A DNA stretch of 64,000 nucleotides from Vibrio sp. JPW-9-11-11 (GCF_013369335.1 NZ_SZQJ01000036.1:372001-436000); one strand, 5' to 3'. Counted from the stretch's first letter, positions 35,560-46,651 are shown. Numbers and translations are program-made. The notes: generated from the sequence alone by a model not told the origin.

Positions 35560-36729
35560 ATGAAACAGCACAATCCTCTGTTAGAAAAACTCCACACAAT
35601 TTTGCCGACCATTGCCCAAAATGCGCAACAAGCTGAACAAGATCGTACGCCGCCAGAAGAAAATATTCGGTTACTGCGTGAAATCGGTTTTTTTCGCGCC
35701 TTTCAACCGAAAGCGTACGGTGGGTTAGAAATTTCTTTGCCTGAATTTACCGATTGTGTTGCTGCACTCGCTGGTGCGTGTGGCGGCACTGCGTGGGGGG
35801 CTAGTTTGCTTGCCACTCACAGCCACCAAATGGCGATGTTCTCAAAACAGGCTCAAGACGAGTTTTGGGGCAGTAATCCAGAAGCGACCGCCAGTTCCAG
35901 TATTGCGCCCTTTGGCCAAATCGAAGAGGCCGAGGGTGGGGTGACCATCAATGGTCATATGCGCTGGAGCAGCGGTTGTGACCATGCCGACTGGGCGATT
36001 CTTGGTTTCAACCGTTTCGATGAAGATGGCAACAAAGTGTACTGCTTTGGTGTGGTGCCAAGACACGAGTACTCGATCGTCGATGATTGGTATGCCGCGG
36101 GGATGAAGTCGAGTGGCACTAAGACTTTAGTGTTGGACAACGTATTTATTCCCGAGCATCGCATTGAAACGGCTAAAGGTATGATGGAAGGCTATTCGGC
36201 GGGGTTCGATCTTTACCCTGACAGCGATATTTTCTACACCCCTTACCGTCCGTACTTTGCTTGTGGTTTTGCGGCGATCAGTTTGGGCATTGCTGAGCGC
36301 ATGTTGGTGGTGTTTAAAGAGAAGCAGAAAAACCGCGTGCGCGCCTATACAGGGGCGAATGTAGGCGTGGCGACTCCCGCTTTGATGCGCTTAGCCGAGT
36401 CGACCCATCAAGTTGCGGCGGCGCGTGCGTTACTAGAGAAAACATGGCATGACCACAAAGAGCATGGCGAGCGCAAACAGTACCCTGACGCCGACACCTT
36501 GGCTTATTGGCGTACTAATCAAGCCTACGCGGTAAAAATGTGTATTGCCGCGGTCGACCGACTGTTCGACGCCATGGGCGGGATGGCGTGGTTTAGCGAT
36601 AACGAAGGGCAACGCTTGTTCCGAGACTCGCACATGACAGGCGCTCATGCTTACACCGATTACGATGTGTGCGCGCAAATTTTGGGCCGTCAACTAATGG
36701 GCTTAGAGCCAGACCCAACGATGGTGTAA
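35560..36729 (+). CDS. 4-hydroxyphenylacetate 3-hydroxylase, oxygenase component (acyl-CoA dehydrogenase fold, C2-like)
   Basis: A 389-residue group D flavin monooxygenase. It has the acyl-CoA dehydrogenase fold: helical N-terminal, a beta middle with WSSGCDHADWAILG, and a C-terminal helical bundle with MGGMAWFSDNE and RDSHMTGAHAY containing the His expected to deprotonate the phenol. This is the Acinetobacter C2 or HsaA-type architecture, not the longer E. coli HpaB type (about 520 residues). It is paired with hpaC for reduced flavin. The ATG at 35560 has AAGGA seven bases upstream. Substrate is assigned from context; another phenol or acid is possible. Confidence 0.85.
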   Translation: MKQHNPLLEKLHTILPTIAQNAQQAEQDRTPPEENIRLLREIGFFRAFQPKAYGGLEISLPEFTDCVAALAGACGGTAWGASLLATHSHQMAMFSKQAQDEFWGSNPEATASSSIAPFGQIEEAEGGVTINGHMRWSSGCDHADWAILGFNRFDEDGNKVYCFGVVPRHEYSIVDDWYAAGMKSSGTKTLVLDNVFIPEHRIETAKGMMEGYSAGFDLYPDSDIFYTPYRPYFACGFAAISLGIAERMLVVFKEKQKNRVRAYTGANVGVATPALMRLAESTHQVAAARALLEKTWHDHKEHGERKQYPDADTLAYWRTNQAYAVKMCIAAVDRLFDAMGGMAWFSDNEGQRLFRDSHMTGAHAYTDYDVCAQILGRQLMGLEPDPTMV

Positions 36730-36754
36730 CTCCCCCTTTTCCATTCTGTGCTTT

Positions 36755-36788
36755 GCCAACTCAGACGGTCTACTGAGTTGGCTTTTTT
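36755..36788 (+). terminator. Terminator of the monooxygenase gene
   Basis: Ten-bp stem GCCAACTCAG/CTGAGTTGGC followed by six T. Confidence 0.92.
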
Positions 36789-37686
36789 AATGGCTGGCCA
36801 ACTCAAATTGACGGCGAAACTGGGACGGGGTCATCTGCTTGACGGTTTTGAACTGACGGTTAAAGTTGGAGAGGTTCTGAAATCCCGATTTCTCTGCCAC
36901 CAAGGAGACTGGAATTTGAGTGTTGACCAAGAGTTCGCAGGCTTTGCCGATACGATATTGCTTTAGGTGGTCTGAAAAACTGACGCCGTAATGCTTCTCG
37001 AATAGGCGATACGCCGAGCTCTCGCTTAAATGCAGCGCCTGACACAGGTCGGCAATCTTAATGGATTGATGATAATGGCTTTCAATATAGCGAGAAGCTT
37101 GTTCGACGCGGCGGTGGGCATCTTTATCATCCGAAAGTTGATTCAAACGATAAGGGGTGGATGAAATCTTACTGTATTCAAGATCATCACTAAGGTGGAT
37201 CAGCGCTTCCATGAGCCGAATAGCTTGGTGGTGTCTATCTAGTTGTTCAATCTGACTGAGGAGCTGAGCGACATGGTCAGCGGTTGAGCGCGAAAATTTC
37301 ACTCCATACGCGGCTTGTTCCAATAACCGCTTCAAGTGGCGCGCTTCGGGGATTGCCGCTTGCAACTTATCTACCCAATGTTGCTTAAACCACACCACGA
37401 TAGAGTGGTGTACTCTCTCTTCGCTGGCGTTCACTGTGCCTTTGATTAAATGTGGCAATCCCGGACCATACAATAGCACGGTATTCTTGCTGACCGGGCC
37501 AATCGCATCTCCCGCTAAATAGTGACCGTTAAATACCTCATCGTCATCGAGATACAGTACCAGTTCATACTCGGCGTGATAGTGCCACGGACAAGTGAAG
37601 GTCTGCTTGGGATGCCGACAATAATATTCGCGCACCAACCAGTCATAGTGGGGCGTGTTGAGCACGTTTTCGATGAAAGGTTTCAT
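36787..37686 (-). CDS. AraC-family transcriptional regulator
   Basis: A 299-residue regulator with a cupin-like sensor (TCPWHYHAEYELVLYLD, YGPGLPHLI) and a C-terminal double HTH (LHLSESSAYRLFEKHYG; VAEKSGFQNLSNFNRQFK). The latter resembles regulators that respond to sugars. The ATG at 37686 has GAGG upstream. It is divergent from the Set-type efflux pump and is the probable regulator of it. Ligand unknown. Confidence 0.88.
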   Translation of the reverse strand: MKPFIENVLNTPHYDWLVREYYCRHPKQTFTCPWHYHAEYELVLYLDDDEVFNGHYLAGDAIGPVSKNTVLLYGPGLPHLIKGTVNASEERVHHSIVVWFKQHWVDKLQAAIPEARHLKRLLEQAAYGVKFSRSTADHVAQLLSQIEQLDRHHQAIRLMEALIHLSDDLEYSKISSTPYRLNQLSDDKDAHRRVEQASRYIESHYHQSIKIADLCQALHLSESSAYRLFEKHYGVSFSDHLKQYRIGKACELLVNTQIPVSLVAEKSGFQNLSNFNRQFKTVKQMTPSQFRRQFELASH

Positions 37687-37867
37687 GGTTGACCTCAATG
37701 ATCTCGACCGGCATAGAATAGTGTTGCTGTTTCTTTTCTGTCAAAGATTTCTCTAATTTTGAATGATTAGTATCAGACTTGGCTCGAATAACACCATTAT
37801 GGTTTGGCCAGTTTGGTTAGACTAGCGGCATCAATTATTGGTTCATGAATCACGAGTAGGGGGAATC

Positions 37868-39064
37868 ATGTACAAAGACAAAACGGCCATTTTATTTGTG
37901 TTTACTGCGTTTGTGGCGGGGCTATGCAGTGCATTTTTCTACCCATTGTCGAGCTTGTTTATTGTCGAAGAACTGGGTGCTGAGCCGATTAAGCTCAGCC
38001 TTTATATGTTTTTATCTGTGGTGAGTTCTGTGGCAGTGTCGCAACTTTTAGCGGCGAAGTCAGATGCTAACTGGTCACGTAAAACCATTTTGCTCGTGGC
38101 TTTGGTCTGTTACCTGATCACAGTTTCTAGCTTTACGCTGATCCGTGACTATTGGACGGTGGTGGTGATTGCCACTGTGTTTGGCAGCGTGAGCGGCGCG
38201 TCGTTTGGTCAACTGTTTGCTTTGGGGCGTGAATACGCCGACAAGCATGTGGCGAACAGCACCAGTTTCCTATCGACCATGCGTGCGGGCATTGCGATTG
38301 CTTGGGTGTTTGGACCGCCGTTGGCATTTATGCTCAAAGCCAGCTTTGGTTTTAATGCGTCATTTTTGGTTTCTGCCGCGATTATTTTGTTGGGTATTGT
38401 CGTAATTGTGCTTTTTCTGCCCGATGGCCGAGTAGAGAAAGAGGCTCAACCATCCACGGTTAATGACGGGATTAAGTCAGTGAGTCAACCTGGCCTGATC
38501 GCCCTTTACTGTCTTGCTTTGGTGGCCGCGTTCTCAGCCAATAACCTCTACATTACCAGTATGCCTCTCTATTTATCGCAAGAGCTTCGAGTCGACCCGA
38601 ACTGGCTGGGATTTCTGTTTGGTGCCGCTGCTTTGTGTGAAATTCCGGTGATGCTATGGGCGGGCAAGCTCGCGCAGCGAATGGGCACCATTAAGTTGAT
38701 GACGTTAGCCGTGGCGAGCGGTGCGCTGTTCTATATTATTATGCTCAGCAGCACGTCTTTTATCGCCATGCTCACAGCGCAATTGCTCAATGGTTTCTTT
38801 ATTGGTGTTTGCGCCACATTGGGCATGGTGGTGCTACAAGATATGATGCGTGACCGGCTCGGCACCGCCTCGACCTTGTTTACCAGTATGTTGAGTATCA
38901 GTATGTTGATGTCGAGCTTATCCGTGGGCGTGGTTGCTCAATTGTTTGATTACTACAGCACACTGTATGTCTCGTTGGCAGGGTCGTCATTGGCGATGGT
39001 GCTGTTGACTCTGTTTGCGGCGAAAACTCGGGTTGAGGGTGGGTTGGGTAAAGCGGTGGCGTAG
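37868..39064 (+). CDS. MFS efflux transporter, SetA/SetB-like
   Basis: A 398-residue transporter with 12 predicted helices. Segments such as GREYADKHVANSTSFLSTMRA and GIAIAWVFGPPLAF resemble the Set sugar-efflux family. GGGGGA precedes the ATG at 37868. It is divergent from an AraC regulator with a sugar-type sensor. Substrates in the family are sugars or glycoside analogues; not proved here. Confidence 0.82.
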   Translation: MYKDKTAILFVFTAFVAGLCSAFFYPLSSLFIVEELGAEPIKLSLYMFLSVVSSVAVSQLLAAKSDANWSRKTILLVALVCYLITVSSFTLIRDYWTVVVIATVFGSVSGASFGQLFALGREYADKHVANSTSFLSTMRAGIAIAWVFGPPLAFMLKASFGFNASFLVSAAIILLGIVVIVLFLPDGRVEKEAQPSTVNDGIKSVSQPGLIALYCLALVAAFSANNLYITSMPLYLSQELRVDPNWLGFLFGAAALCEIPVMLWAGKLAQRMGTIKLMTLAVASGALFYIIMLSSTSFIAMLTAQLLNGFFIGVCATLGMVVLQDMMRDRLGTASTLFTSMLSISMLMSSLSVGVVAQLFDYYSTLYVSLAGSSLAMVLLTLFAAKTRVEGGLGKAVA

Positions 39065-39090
39065 CCGTTTGGCAAGTATGTTGAAAAATT

Positions 39091-39123
39091 CTACCGCCAA
39101 GCGCAGTGGCTGTGCTTGGCGGT
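39091..39123 (-). terminator. Terminator of ribB
   Basis: 11-bp stem TACCGCCAAGC/GCTTGGCGGTA between the convergent MFS and ribB genes. The T tail (GAATTTTTC) is on the minus strand, favouring ribB. Confidence 0.8.
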
Positions 39124-39129
39124 ATTCGT

Positions 39130-39786
39130 TTACGCCAGTTTTAGATCGTGTTGTTGGCGATACAGCACCATATCTTCAATGGTCAGCACAGGCATATTGT
39201 GAAGTTTGCCGAACGCGATGATCTCAGGTGTTTTGGCCATGCTCCCATCCGGATTGGTCACTTCACACAGAACCCCTGCAGGCTGCAACCCCGCCATTTG
39301 CATAAGGTCAATGGTGCCTTCGGTATGACCACGTCGGGTTAACACGCCGCCTTTACGCGCCCGCAGCGGAAATACATGTCCAGGGCGGGCTAGGTCGCTT
39401 GGTTGAGCGGTTGGGCTGGCCGCGGTTTTGATGGTGGTGACACGGTCTTGAGCCGATACGCCAGTAGTGACGCCAATCTTAGCTTCAATCGATACGGTAA
39501 ACGCCGTTTGGTTGGCGCTATTATTGTTTTGCACCATTGGCGCTAGCTCGAGGCGATCGGCTTGCTCTTCTGGCAAACAGAGACACACAATACCGCTACA
39601 CTCGCGGATCATTAACGCCATTTGCTCAGTGGTGAGTGATTCAACAGAATAGATGATATCGCCTTCATTTTCGCGATCTTCGTCGTCGAGTAACAAGACT
39701 CCGCGGCCCTGCTTGAGCGCAGTCAGCGCCTGTTCAACGCGAGTAATAGGGTCGCCGAATTCGGCAAGTAGAGATGACTGATTCAT
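39130..39786 (-). CDS. ribB: 3,4-dihydroxy-2-butanone 4-phosphate synthase
   Basis: A 218-residue enzyme of riboflavin synthesis, making 3,4-dihydroxy-2-butanone 4-phosphate from ribulose 5-phosphate. It has [15 protein letters not shown] (acidic metal site), the [11 protein letters not shown] strand, TTIKTAASP and the [16 protein letters not shown] signature. It is the single-domain form (E. coli 217 residues), not fused to RibA. An FMN riboswitch lies in its leader, so it is repressed by FMN. Confidence 0.95.
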   Translation of the reverse strand: MNQSSLLAEFGDPITRVEQALTALKQGRGVLLLDDEDRENEGDIIYSVESLTTEQMALMIRECSGIVCLCLPEEQADRLELAPMVQNNNSANQTAFTVSIEAKIGVTTGVSAQDRVTTIKTAASPTAQPSDLARPGHVFPLRARKGGVLTRRGHTEGTIDLMQMAGLQPAGVLCEVTNPDGSMAKTPEIIAFGKLHNMPVLTIEDMVLYRQQHDLKLA

Positions 39787-39892
39787 GGTTTACTCCTAAT
39801 TATCACCAGAATCAGGGCATACAAGAGCACTGAGGTTGATCCCCAGCCAAAACGAAAGGCACCACGACTCGCAGGCGAGGTGGTGAATTTTC

Positions 39893-40036
39893 ATTCTCTC
39901 TCATCCGGACTATAACCGTCGGCTCTGGCTTTTCACCAGATCTGCTGACCTCAAAGACATTTGAGCGCTCGCGGGCTCACCCCTTATCTTATGGTGGGGA
40001 ATACCGCCGGTGGGGAATTTCGCCCCGCCCTGAGAA
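39893..40036 (-). ncRNA. FMN riboswitch (RFN element) of ribB
   Basis: Read on the minus strand the leader has the RFN landmarks in order: CAGGGCGGGGCGAAATTCCC, ACCGGCGG, GAGCCCGCGAGCG, GGTCAGCAGATCTGGTG, AAGCCAGAGCCGACGG, TTATAGTCCGGATG. Its 3' end is about 105 bases before the ribB start. FMN binding represses expression in known members. Confidence 0.95.
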
Positions 40037-40193
40037 TAAATTAAACGTTTGCTAATATAGCGAACAAATTGTATCGGTTTTGACTTGGAAATCAATATAT
40101 TCGCAAAATGTCGTCTAAACTTTAGTTTCTAAGGCCGATTCTTATGCTCATCGATAAGGCTTTGAAATGATCGCTCTGTTGGAGAACCAAGGA

Positions 40194-40341
40194 ATGACAA
40201 AGTTTTCACGATATCTCTGGGTCGCAATCGTCTTGTGGGTGGTTTGCGCTTTTTACTATTTTTCCTTGTTCGAACATCACGCCTTGATACCGAAACTTGA
40301 TGAATTTCATTTTGAATTAACCGAACTGGGTAAAGCGCTCA

Positions 40342-40349
<8 letters not shown>
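40194..40349 (+). CDS. Small membrane protein coupled to hybrid kinase
   Basis: A 51-residue protein with one hydrophobic helix (YLWVAIVLWVVCAFYYF) and an acidic tail (LDEFHFELTELGKALNE). The ATG at 40194 has GGAG nine bases upstream. The stop lies eight bases inside the hybrid kinase gene, so the two are translationally coupled. Overlap makes an accessory or sensor role for the kinase likely. I do not recognise the family. Confidence 0.65.
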
Positions 40350-42093
<1,744 letters not shown>

Positions 42094-42234
42094 CGCTACA
42101 CGCACGCCTTGATGATAACCTAGTTTTATTATTCTTATAATTAATGATAATTTTCTATAATTCAAACGGCTCCATATACTCTCCTTATCGAAACGGGGAC
42201 ATCTCCCCAATACGTCTAATTTAGGGGCTGTATT

Positions 42235-42720
42235 ATGAAAATGAATCATGTGGGTATTATGGTCGGCGACATGGACCAAGCGGTTGAATTCTACACTCAA
42301 GTACTGGGTTTGAAAGTCGTGATGGCAAATACCAAAGTGGTTGAAGAGCGAGAATCGGCCATTGGAAGAATGTGTATCGCGGTATTTGGTGAAGGCTTTA
42401 AAGGCTTTAATATTGCTCATTTGGTCACCACTGATGGTATCGGTGTGGAATTGTTTGAAATGAAACAGCGCGATGAACGTCATGTGGTCGACTTCAAACG
42501 TCTAGGTATCTTCCACTTCTGTCTACAAACCGATGACTTTGAAAGTGTCATGGCGAAGACTGAGCAATATGGCGGCAAAGTACGTATGGATGTGATGCGC
42601 TATCACCCAGAAGATGACAATAAACCAGCGAAAATGGTCTACCTCGAGGACCCGTTTGGTAACTTGTTCGAGCTGTACTCTCACACTTATGAAGAAACTT
42701 ACGCGTCTGACTACGAGTGA
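42235..42720 (+). CDS. VOC-family (glyoxalase/bleomycin-resistance fold) protein
   Basis: A 161-residue protein with two beta-alpha-beta-beta-beta units: MNHVGIMVGDMDQAVEFYTQVLG and IFHFCLQTDDFESVMAKTEQYGG, ending in the metal-site strand YLEDPFGNLFELYSH. His5, Glu73-region, His105 and Glu of LFELY could form the metal site; the specific reaction is unknown. Monocistronic with a terminator. Confidence 0.82.
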   Translation: MKMNHVGIMVGDMDQAVEFYTQVLGLKVVMANTKVVEERESAIGRMCIAVFGEGFKGFNIAHLVTTDGIGVELFEMKQRDERHVVDFKRLGIFHFCLQTDDFESVMAKTEQYGGKVRMDVMRYHPEDDNKPAKMVYLEDPFGNLFELYSHTYEETYASDYE

Positions 42721-42744
42721 TTGAACTGCACTGACCATAGAAGA

Positions 42745-42773
42745 GGGTGTTGGCTTGGCCAACGCCCTTTTTT
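42745..42773 (+). terminator. Terminator of the VOC gene
   Basis: Ten-pair stem GGGTGTTGGC/GCCAACGCCC (one G-T pair) followed by six T. Confidence 0.9.
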
Positions 42774-42934
42774 GATGTCGATATCCCGTGACAGGTTGAT
42801 GAAATGTGGTCGTATCGCCTAGTAAAGACGCGATCTTGTTCTATAGTCAGATCCGTTGGTCTGACGCGGTTTGTCGAGTCTCGGCCAATGAACATGACGG
42901 TTATCTAACCCCACAGAAAGCAAAGGAAGAATCG

Positions 42935-43669
42935 ATGTTTGCAGATAAAGTGTGTGTAGTGACAGGGGCTGCACAAGGAATTGGCCGAGCGATCACCGAA
43001 CGATTTGCCGACCAAGGTGCGACTATGGTTTACGCGATTGATCTTAACCATCAGGGTTTGAGTGAGGCATACAGTCACCTCGACAATGTCACCGGTGTGA
43101 CCTTAGATATTTGTGATCGGGTCGCTGTGACAGAGTTAATTGCACAAATTAAGCAGGCTTACCAACGTGTTGATGTGCTGGTGAACAATGCGGGGATCAC
43201 TCGTGATGCCTTGATCGATAAAATGACCGAGCAAGAGTGGGACTTGGTCATCGATGTGAACTTAAAAGGCGTGTTCAACCTCACTCAAGCGGTGGCCCCT
43301 TTGATGATGGAAAACAATTACGGCTCGATTGTCACTATGTCATCGGTGGTGGGGACAGACGGTAATATTGGCCAAACTAACTACGCCGCAACCAAAGGCG
43401 GTGTGATCGCGATGACCAAAAGCTGGGCCAAGGAATTTGCGCGCAAAGGGGCGCAAGTGCGAGCGAACTGCGTCGCGCCGGGATTTGTGGCCACCCCGAT
43501 GACAGAGAATCTACCCGAGAAAGTGCTTGATATGATGAAACAAAAAACGCCACTTGGGCGAATGGGGACCACAGAAGATATCGCCAACGGAGTTGAGTTT
43601 CTCGCCAGTGATAAAGCGAGCTTTATTACGGGTCAGGTGCTTAAGGTTGATGGTGGATTAGTGCTTTAA
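42935..43669 (+). CDS. SDR-family oxidoreductase, FabG-like
   Basis: A 244-residue short-chain dehydrogenase with the cofactor motif VTGAAQGIGRA, NNAG, catalytic Ser in VTMSSVVG and YxxxK in NYAATKGG. The acidic residue after strand 2 (YAIDLN) suggests NAD preference. It closely follows 3-oxoacyl-ACP reductase patterns (GFVATPMTENLPEKV, ITGQVLKVDGG), but the main fabG is normally in the fab cluster, so this is a paralogue with unknown substrate. ATG at 42935 after AAAGGAAG. Confidence 0.88.
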   Translation: MFADKVCVVTGAAQGIGRAITERFADQGATMVYAIDLNHQGLSEAYSHLDNVTGVTLDICDRVAVTELIAQIKQAYQRVDVLVNNAGITRDALIDKMTEQEWDLVIDVNLKGVFNLTQAVAPLMMENNYGSIVTMSSVVGTDGNIGQTNYAATKGGVIAMTKSWAKEFARKGAQVRANCVAPGFVATPMTENLPEKVLDMMKQKTPLGRMGTTEDIANGVEFLASDKASFITGQVLKVDGGLVL

Positions 43670-43684
43670 CGTATAGTTAACTAG

Positions 43685-43711
43685 CTTGGCTAAACCAAGG
43701 GTGTTTTTTTT
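43685..43711 (+). terminator. Weak terminator after the SDR gene
   Basis: Five-bp stem CTTGG/CCAAG followed by GGTG and a run of nine T. Confidence 0.5.
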
Positions 43712-43748
43712 GCGTATTAAGCTTGGTGTTTATTTAGTTGGATACGAA

Positions 43749-44000
43749 ATGGTGTTAGCCAGTGACGAGCAGTCTCGAATCATCGAGATGGCATGGGAAG
43801 ACCGAACCCCGTTTGAAGCGATAGAGACTCAGTTTGGCCTGAGTGAGCAACAGGTAATTCGCTTGATGCGTCAGAGCCTTAAGCCGAGTAGCTTCAAGTT
43901 GTGGCGTAAGCGCGTATCGGGCCGAGCCACCAAACACTGCGCGCTTCGCAGCCCAAATGTTACACGCGGCTACTGTCCAACCCAGTACAAACCGCGTTAA
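43749..44000 (+). CDS. TIGR03643-like small HTH protein
   Basis: An 83-residue basic protein with the pattern RIIEMAWEDRTPFEAIE, a turn FGLSEQQVIRLMRQSL as a helix-turn-helix, then FKLWRKRVSGRATKH. This is the small TIGR03643 family widely found in gammaproteobacteria near cyclases and unrelated genes; function unknown. The ATG at 43749 avoids the T-rich terminator-like stretch that an earlier reading would translate. Confidence 0.8.
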   Translation: MVLASDEQSRIIEMAWEDRTPFEAIETQFGLSEQQVIRLMRQSLKPSSFKLWRKRVSGRATKHCALRSPNVTRGYCPTQYKPR

Positions 44001-44090
44001 CACGTCAACCCCATGCCAATGTCGTTATATTGGCTGGATGTTATGTCTAGTTTTTAATTTGGGCATCAATGAGGCCTGGAAAACGTCATA

Positions 44091-45002
44091 TTATACAGCC
44101 TCATCCCAATAAGGGACGTCACCGTAATAATTGCTCAGAAACTCGATAAAAGCGCTTAACTTGTTGGCAATTAACTTACGGTGCGGGTATACCGCATATA
44201 GTGCCAATGGCTCTGGCTCAAACTCTTTAAGAATAACGCGAAGCTTGCCCTTTTTCACCGCGTCAGACACGATAAAAGTGGGCTGATAAACATAACCTTC
44301 TCCCGCAATTGCAGACTCAACGAGAATATCGCCATTATTGCAGCAGATACCGACACTTTGCTCTTTCGACGAGCGCTTTAGTGCATTCATAAGTGGCGAC
44401 TCGGAATGAGTGTAATCCATGTAACTGTAGCTTAATAGGTGTTCTGGAATTAGTTGATCCGGATGTTCAGGCGTACCATGCTGATCAAGATAATCGGGAG
44501 ATGCGCACATAACTAACCTAATCGGAGCGATACGTTTTGCGATTAAAGATGAGCTTTTTAATTGTCCGATTCTCAGTGCCAGATCAAAGCCCTCTTCAAC
44601 CACATCGATTTTCCTATCATTGAGCTGCAGATCGATACCGACAGCCGGATTGAGCTGTTTAAACTCCCGAATAAGTGTGGCGAGGTGTTTGGTCGCAAAG
44701 GAGACGGGGGCACTGATACGCAGTAGACCTTGCGCCTCGTTCTTTAATTGCCCCAAACTCCCTTCCATATCTTGAATGCTTTCTAATATGTGCTGAACGT
44801 GTTGCACACACTGTTCACCTGCTTCCGTGAGATGTACTTTTCTCGTTGTGCGGTTAAACAAACGTACCCCCAGTCGAGCTTCAAAATGAGAAACGTACTT
44901 ACTCACCAACTGGTTCGATGTGTCCAGTCTTTCAGCTGCTTTGGTAAAACTGCCTTCTTTAGCCACCATGAGAAATGCCTTCATCGTGTCAATTCTGTCC
45001 AT
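44091..45002 (-). CDS. LysR-family regulator of the adjacent quinone/catechol genes
   Basis: A 303-residue regulator with N-terminal HTH (GSFTKAAERLDTSNQLVSKYV) and a sensor domain (GLLRISAPVSFATKHLATLI, DLALRIGQLKSSSLIAKRI). Divergent from DoxX across 143 bases that hold two clear inverted repeats. By position it should control the DoxX, glutathionyl-hydroquinone reductase and dioxygenase genes; the inducer is perhaps a quinone (inference). Confidence 0.88.
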   Translation of the reverse strand: MDRIDTMKAFLMVAKEGSFTKAAERLDTSNQLVSKYVSHFEARLGVRLFNRTTRKVHLTEAGEQCVQHVQHILESIQDMEGSLGQLKNEAQGLLRISAPVSFATKHLATLIREFKQLNPAVGIDLQLNDRKIDVVEEGFDLALRIGQLKSSSLIAKRIAPIRLVMCASPDYLDQHGTPEHPDQLIPEHLLSYSYMDYTHSESPLMNALKRSSKEQSVGICCNNGDILVESAIAGEGYVYQPTFIVSDAVKKGKLRVILKEFEPEPLALYAVYPHRKLIANKLSAFIEFLSNYYGDVPYWDEAV

Positions 45003-45027
45003 TACCCCACTCCATTAAATAGCCGCA

Positions 45028-45048
45028 TTGCCAATATTATATTGGTAA
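45028..45048. promoter_or_regulatory. Inverted repeat, probable LysR operator
   Basis: TTGCCAATAT-T-ATATTGGTAA, ten-base arms with one mismatch, 26 bases before the LysR start. It fits a LysR autoregulatory site. Confidence 0.6.
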
Positions 45049-45074
45049 TTATTAAATAAAATCTGCATTTATCA

Positions 45075-45087
45075 TCTAATTATTAGA
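45075..45087. promoter_or_regulatory. Second inverted repeat upstream of DoxX
   Basis: TCTAAT-T-ATTAGA, perfect six-base arms, 58 bases before the DoxX start. Confidence 0.45.
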
Positions 45088-45145
45088 AAGTAATCTTATC
45101 CCCAAGTTAAGACACAATTGAAAGAATCAACGTAGAGGAAAAACC

Positions 45146-45607
45146 ATGAATAAAGACATGTTTAACAAAGTCATTCAATCCAATGCTGGCTTTGCGGCAC
45201 TAGTACTGAGAGTTCCAGTAGGCATCGTTTTGACAGCACATGGCGCGCAAAAATTGTTTGGCTGGTTGGGTGGCTACGGACTGGAAGGTACTGGTCAATG
45301 GATGGCAAGCATTGGACTCGCCCCTGGCTACCTAATGGCATTGATGGCGGGTAGTGCAGAGTTCTTCGGAGGGTTGGCCTTGGTATTTGGCCTTCTTACT
45401 CGTCCTGCTGCACTGGTCAATGCATTTGCCATGTTGGTGGCTATCTTCAGCGTGCACATCAGTCACGGCTTGTTTATCAGCAATAACGGTTACGAATTTG
45501 CTTTGGCGTTGTTCGCGGCGACTTTAGCGCTAGCTATACAAGGTGGTGGAAAGTTTGCGATTGATAACCGCTTAAGCGGGTTACTTGGCGCAACCAAATC
45601 CGCTTAA
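45146..45607 (+). CDS. DoxX family membrane protein
   Basis: A 153-residue protein with four helices and the DoxX pattern: LRVPVGIVLTAHGAQKLFGWLGG, FFGGLALVFGLLTRPAALVNAF, and HGLF with NNGYEFALALF. DoxX proteins occur with thiol- and quinone-handling enzymes; the exact role is unclear. First gene of a three-gene operon with clear GAGGAA upstream. Confidence 0.9.
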   Translation: MNKDMFNKVIQSNAGFAALVLRVPVGIVLTAHGAQKLFGWLGGYGLEGTGQWMASIGLAPGYLMALMAGSAEFFGGLALVFGLLTRPAALVNAFAMLVAIFSVHISHGLFISNNGYEFALALFAATLALAIQGGGKFAIDNRLSGLLGATKSA

Positions 45608-45697
45608 AAGTAGCGATCAGACTCGAAACAACTTGGACAAACAAAAGAGCCCCACGGCGTTCGCCTACAGGGTGTCTCATCATAAAAAGGTAAGATT

Positions 45698-46651
45698 ATG
45701 TTGGTAAATGGCCAGTGGGAACGTAAGTGGGACCCGATTCAAAACAAAGATAGTGAAGGCCGCTTCATCCGTCAAAGTAGTGCATTTACACATCGCATTG
45801 ACGATGCACAAGCTGCAGTAAACAAAGGTTTGCGACTTTATGTGGCTTACATTTGTCCGTGGGCGACTCGCACATTAATTGCACGCTCACTACTTAACCT
45901 AGAAGACGTCATTGACGTTAAAATAGTAGAGCCAGTATTAACGGATTTTGGCTGGCAATTTGGTGGTAAATCGGATTCAACGCCTGGATCAACAGAGAGT
46001 GGGATAGACAGCGTTGAATACGCTCATCACCTCTACACGATGACCGATGACCAATACACGGGCCGAGCAACAGTGCCTATACTTTGGGATAGTGGTGACA
46101 ACAAAATTATCAACAATGAATCTGCTGACATTCTTCATATTTTGAATGAAGACTTACGGCCAGTTCATCATTCAGACATCAATTTGTATCCCGTTGAAAT
46201 GATGTCACAAATTGATGAGTTTAACGCCAGTATTTACGACAGCCTAAACAATGGCGTTTACCGGGCGGGATTTGCGTCCAGCCAGAAAGCATACGATGAA
46301 GCGATAGTGGATATTTTCGCTCGGTTGGAAGAACTAGAAGCACACTTTGCAAACAACGATTTTGCCGTTGGTAACCAGTTAACAGAAAGCGATATTCGGT
46401 TATTCGTTACCTTGGTTCGCTTTGATGTGGCTTATCATGGTTTGTTTAAAACCAATATCAAGGCGATCTCCGATTACCCAGCCTTGTCGGCGTATTTAGA
46501 CCGCTTGTTGCAAATTGAGGCCTTTGCGAAAAACACCCGTGTCGATCATATTAAAGCGGGCTACTACTCTATAACCGCGCTCAATCCATCACGTATTGTT
46601 CCTCAAGGCCCACACAGGGATTGGTTCAAATATTTACCGGAGGGAGTATGA
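45698..46651 (+). CDS. Glutathionyl-hydroquinone reductase (YqjG/ECM4-like)
   Basis: A 317-residue Xi-class GST. It has the CPWATRT active-site motif (YICPWATRTLIARS), the Trp/Gly-rich FGWQFGGKSD loop and PILWDSGDNKIINNES glutathione-binding segment. It reduces glutathionyl-hydroquinones to hydroquinones with glutathione. Its last codons overlap the next gene as ATGA. It sits in the LysR-controlled module beside a LigB dioxygenase. Confidence 0.93.
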   Translation: MLVNGQWERKWDPIQNKDSEGRFIRQSSAFTHRIDDAQAAVNKGLRLYVAYICPWATRTLIARSLLNLEDVIDVKIVEPVLTDFGWQFGGKSDSTPGSTESGIDSVEYAHHLYTMTDDQYTGRATVPILWDSGDNKIINNESADILHILNEDLRPVHHSDINLYPVEMMSQIDEFNASIYDSLNNGVYRAGFASSQKAYDEAIVDIFARLEELEAHFANNDFAVGNQLTESDIRLFVTLVRFDVAYHGLFKTNIKAISDYPALSAYLDRLLQIEAFAKNTRVDHIKAGYYSITALNPSRIVPQGPHRDWFKYLPEGV

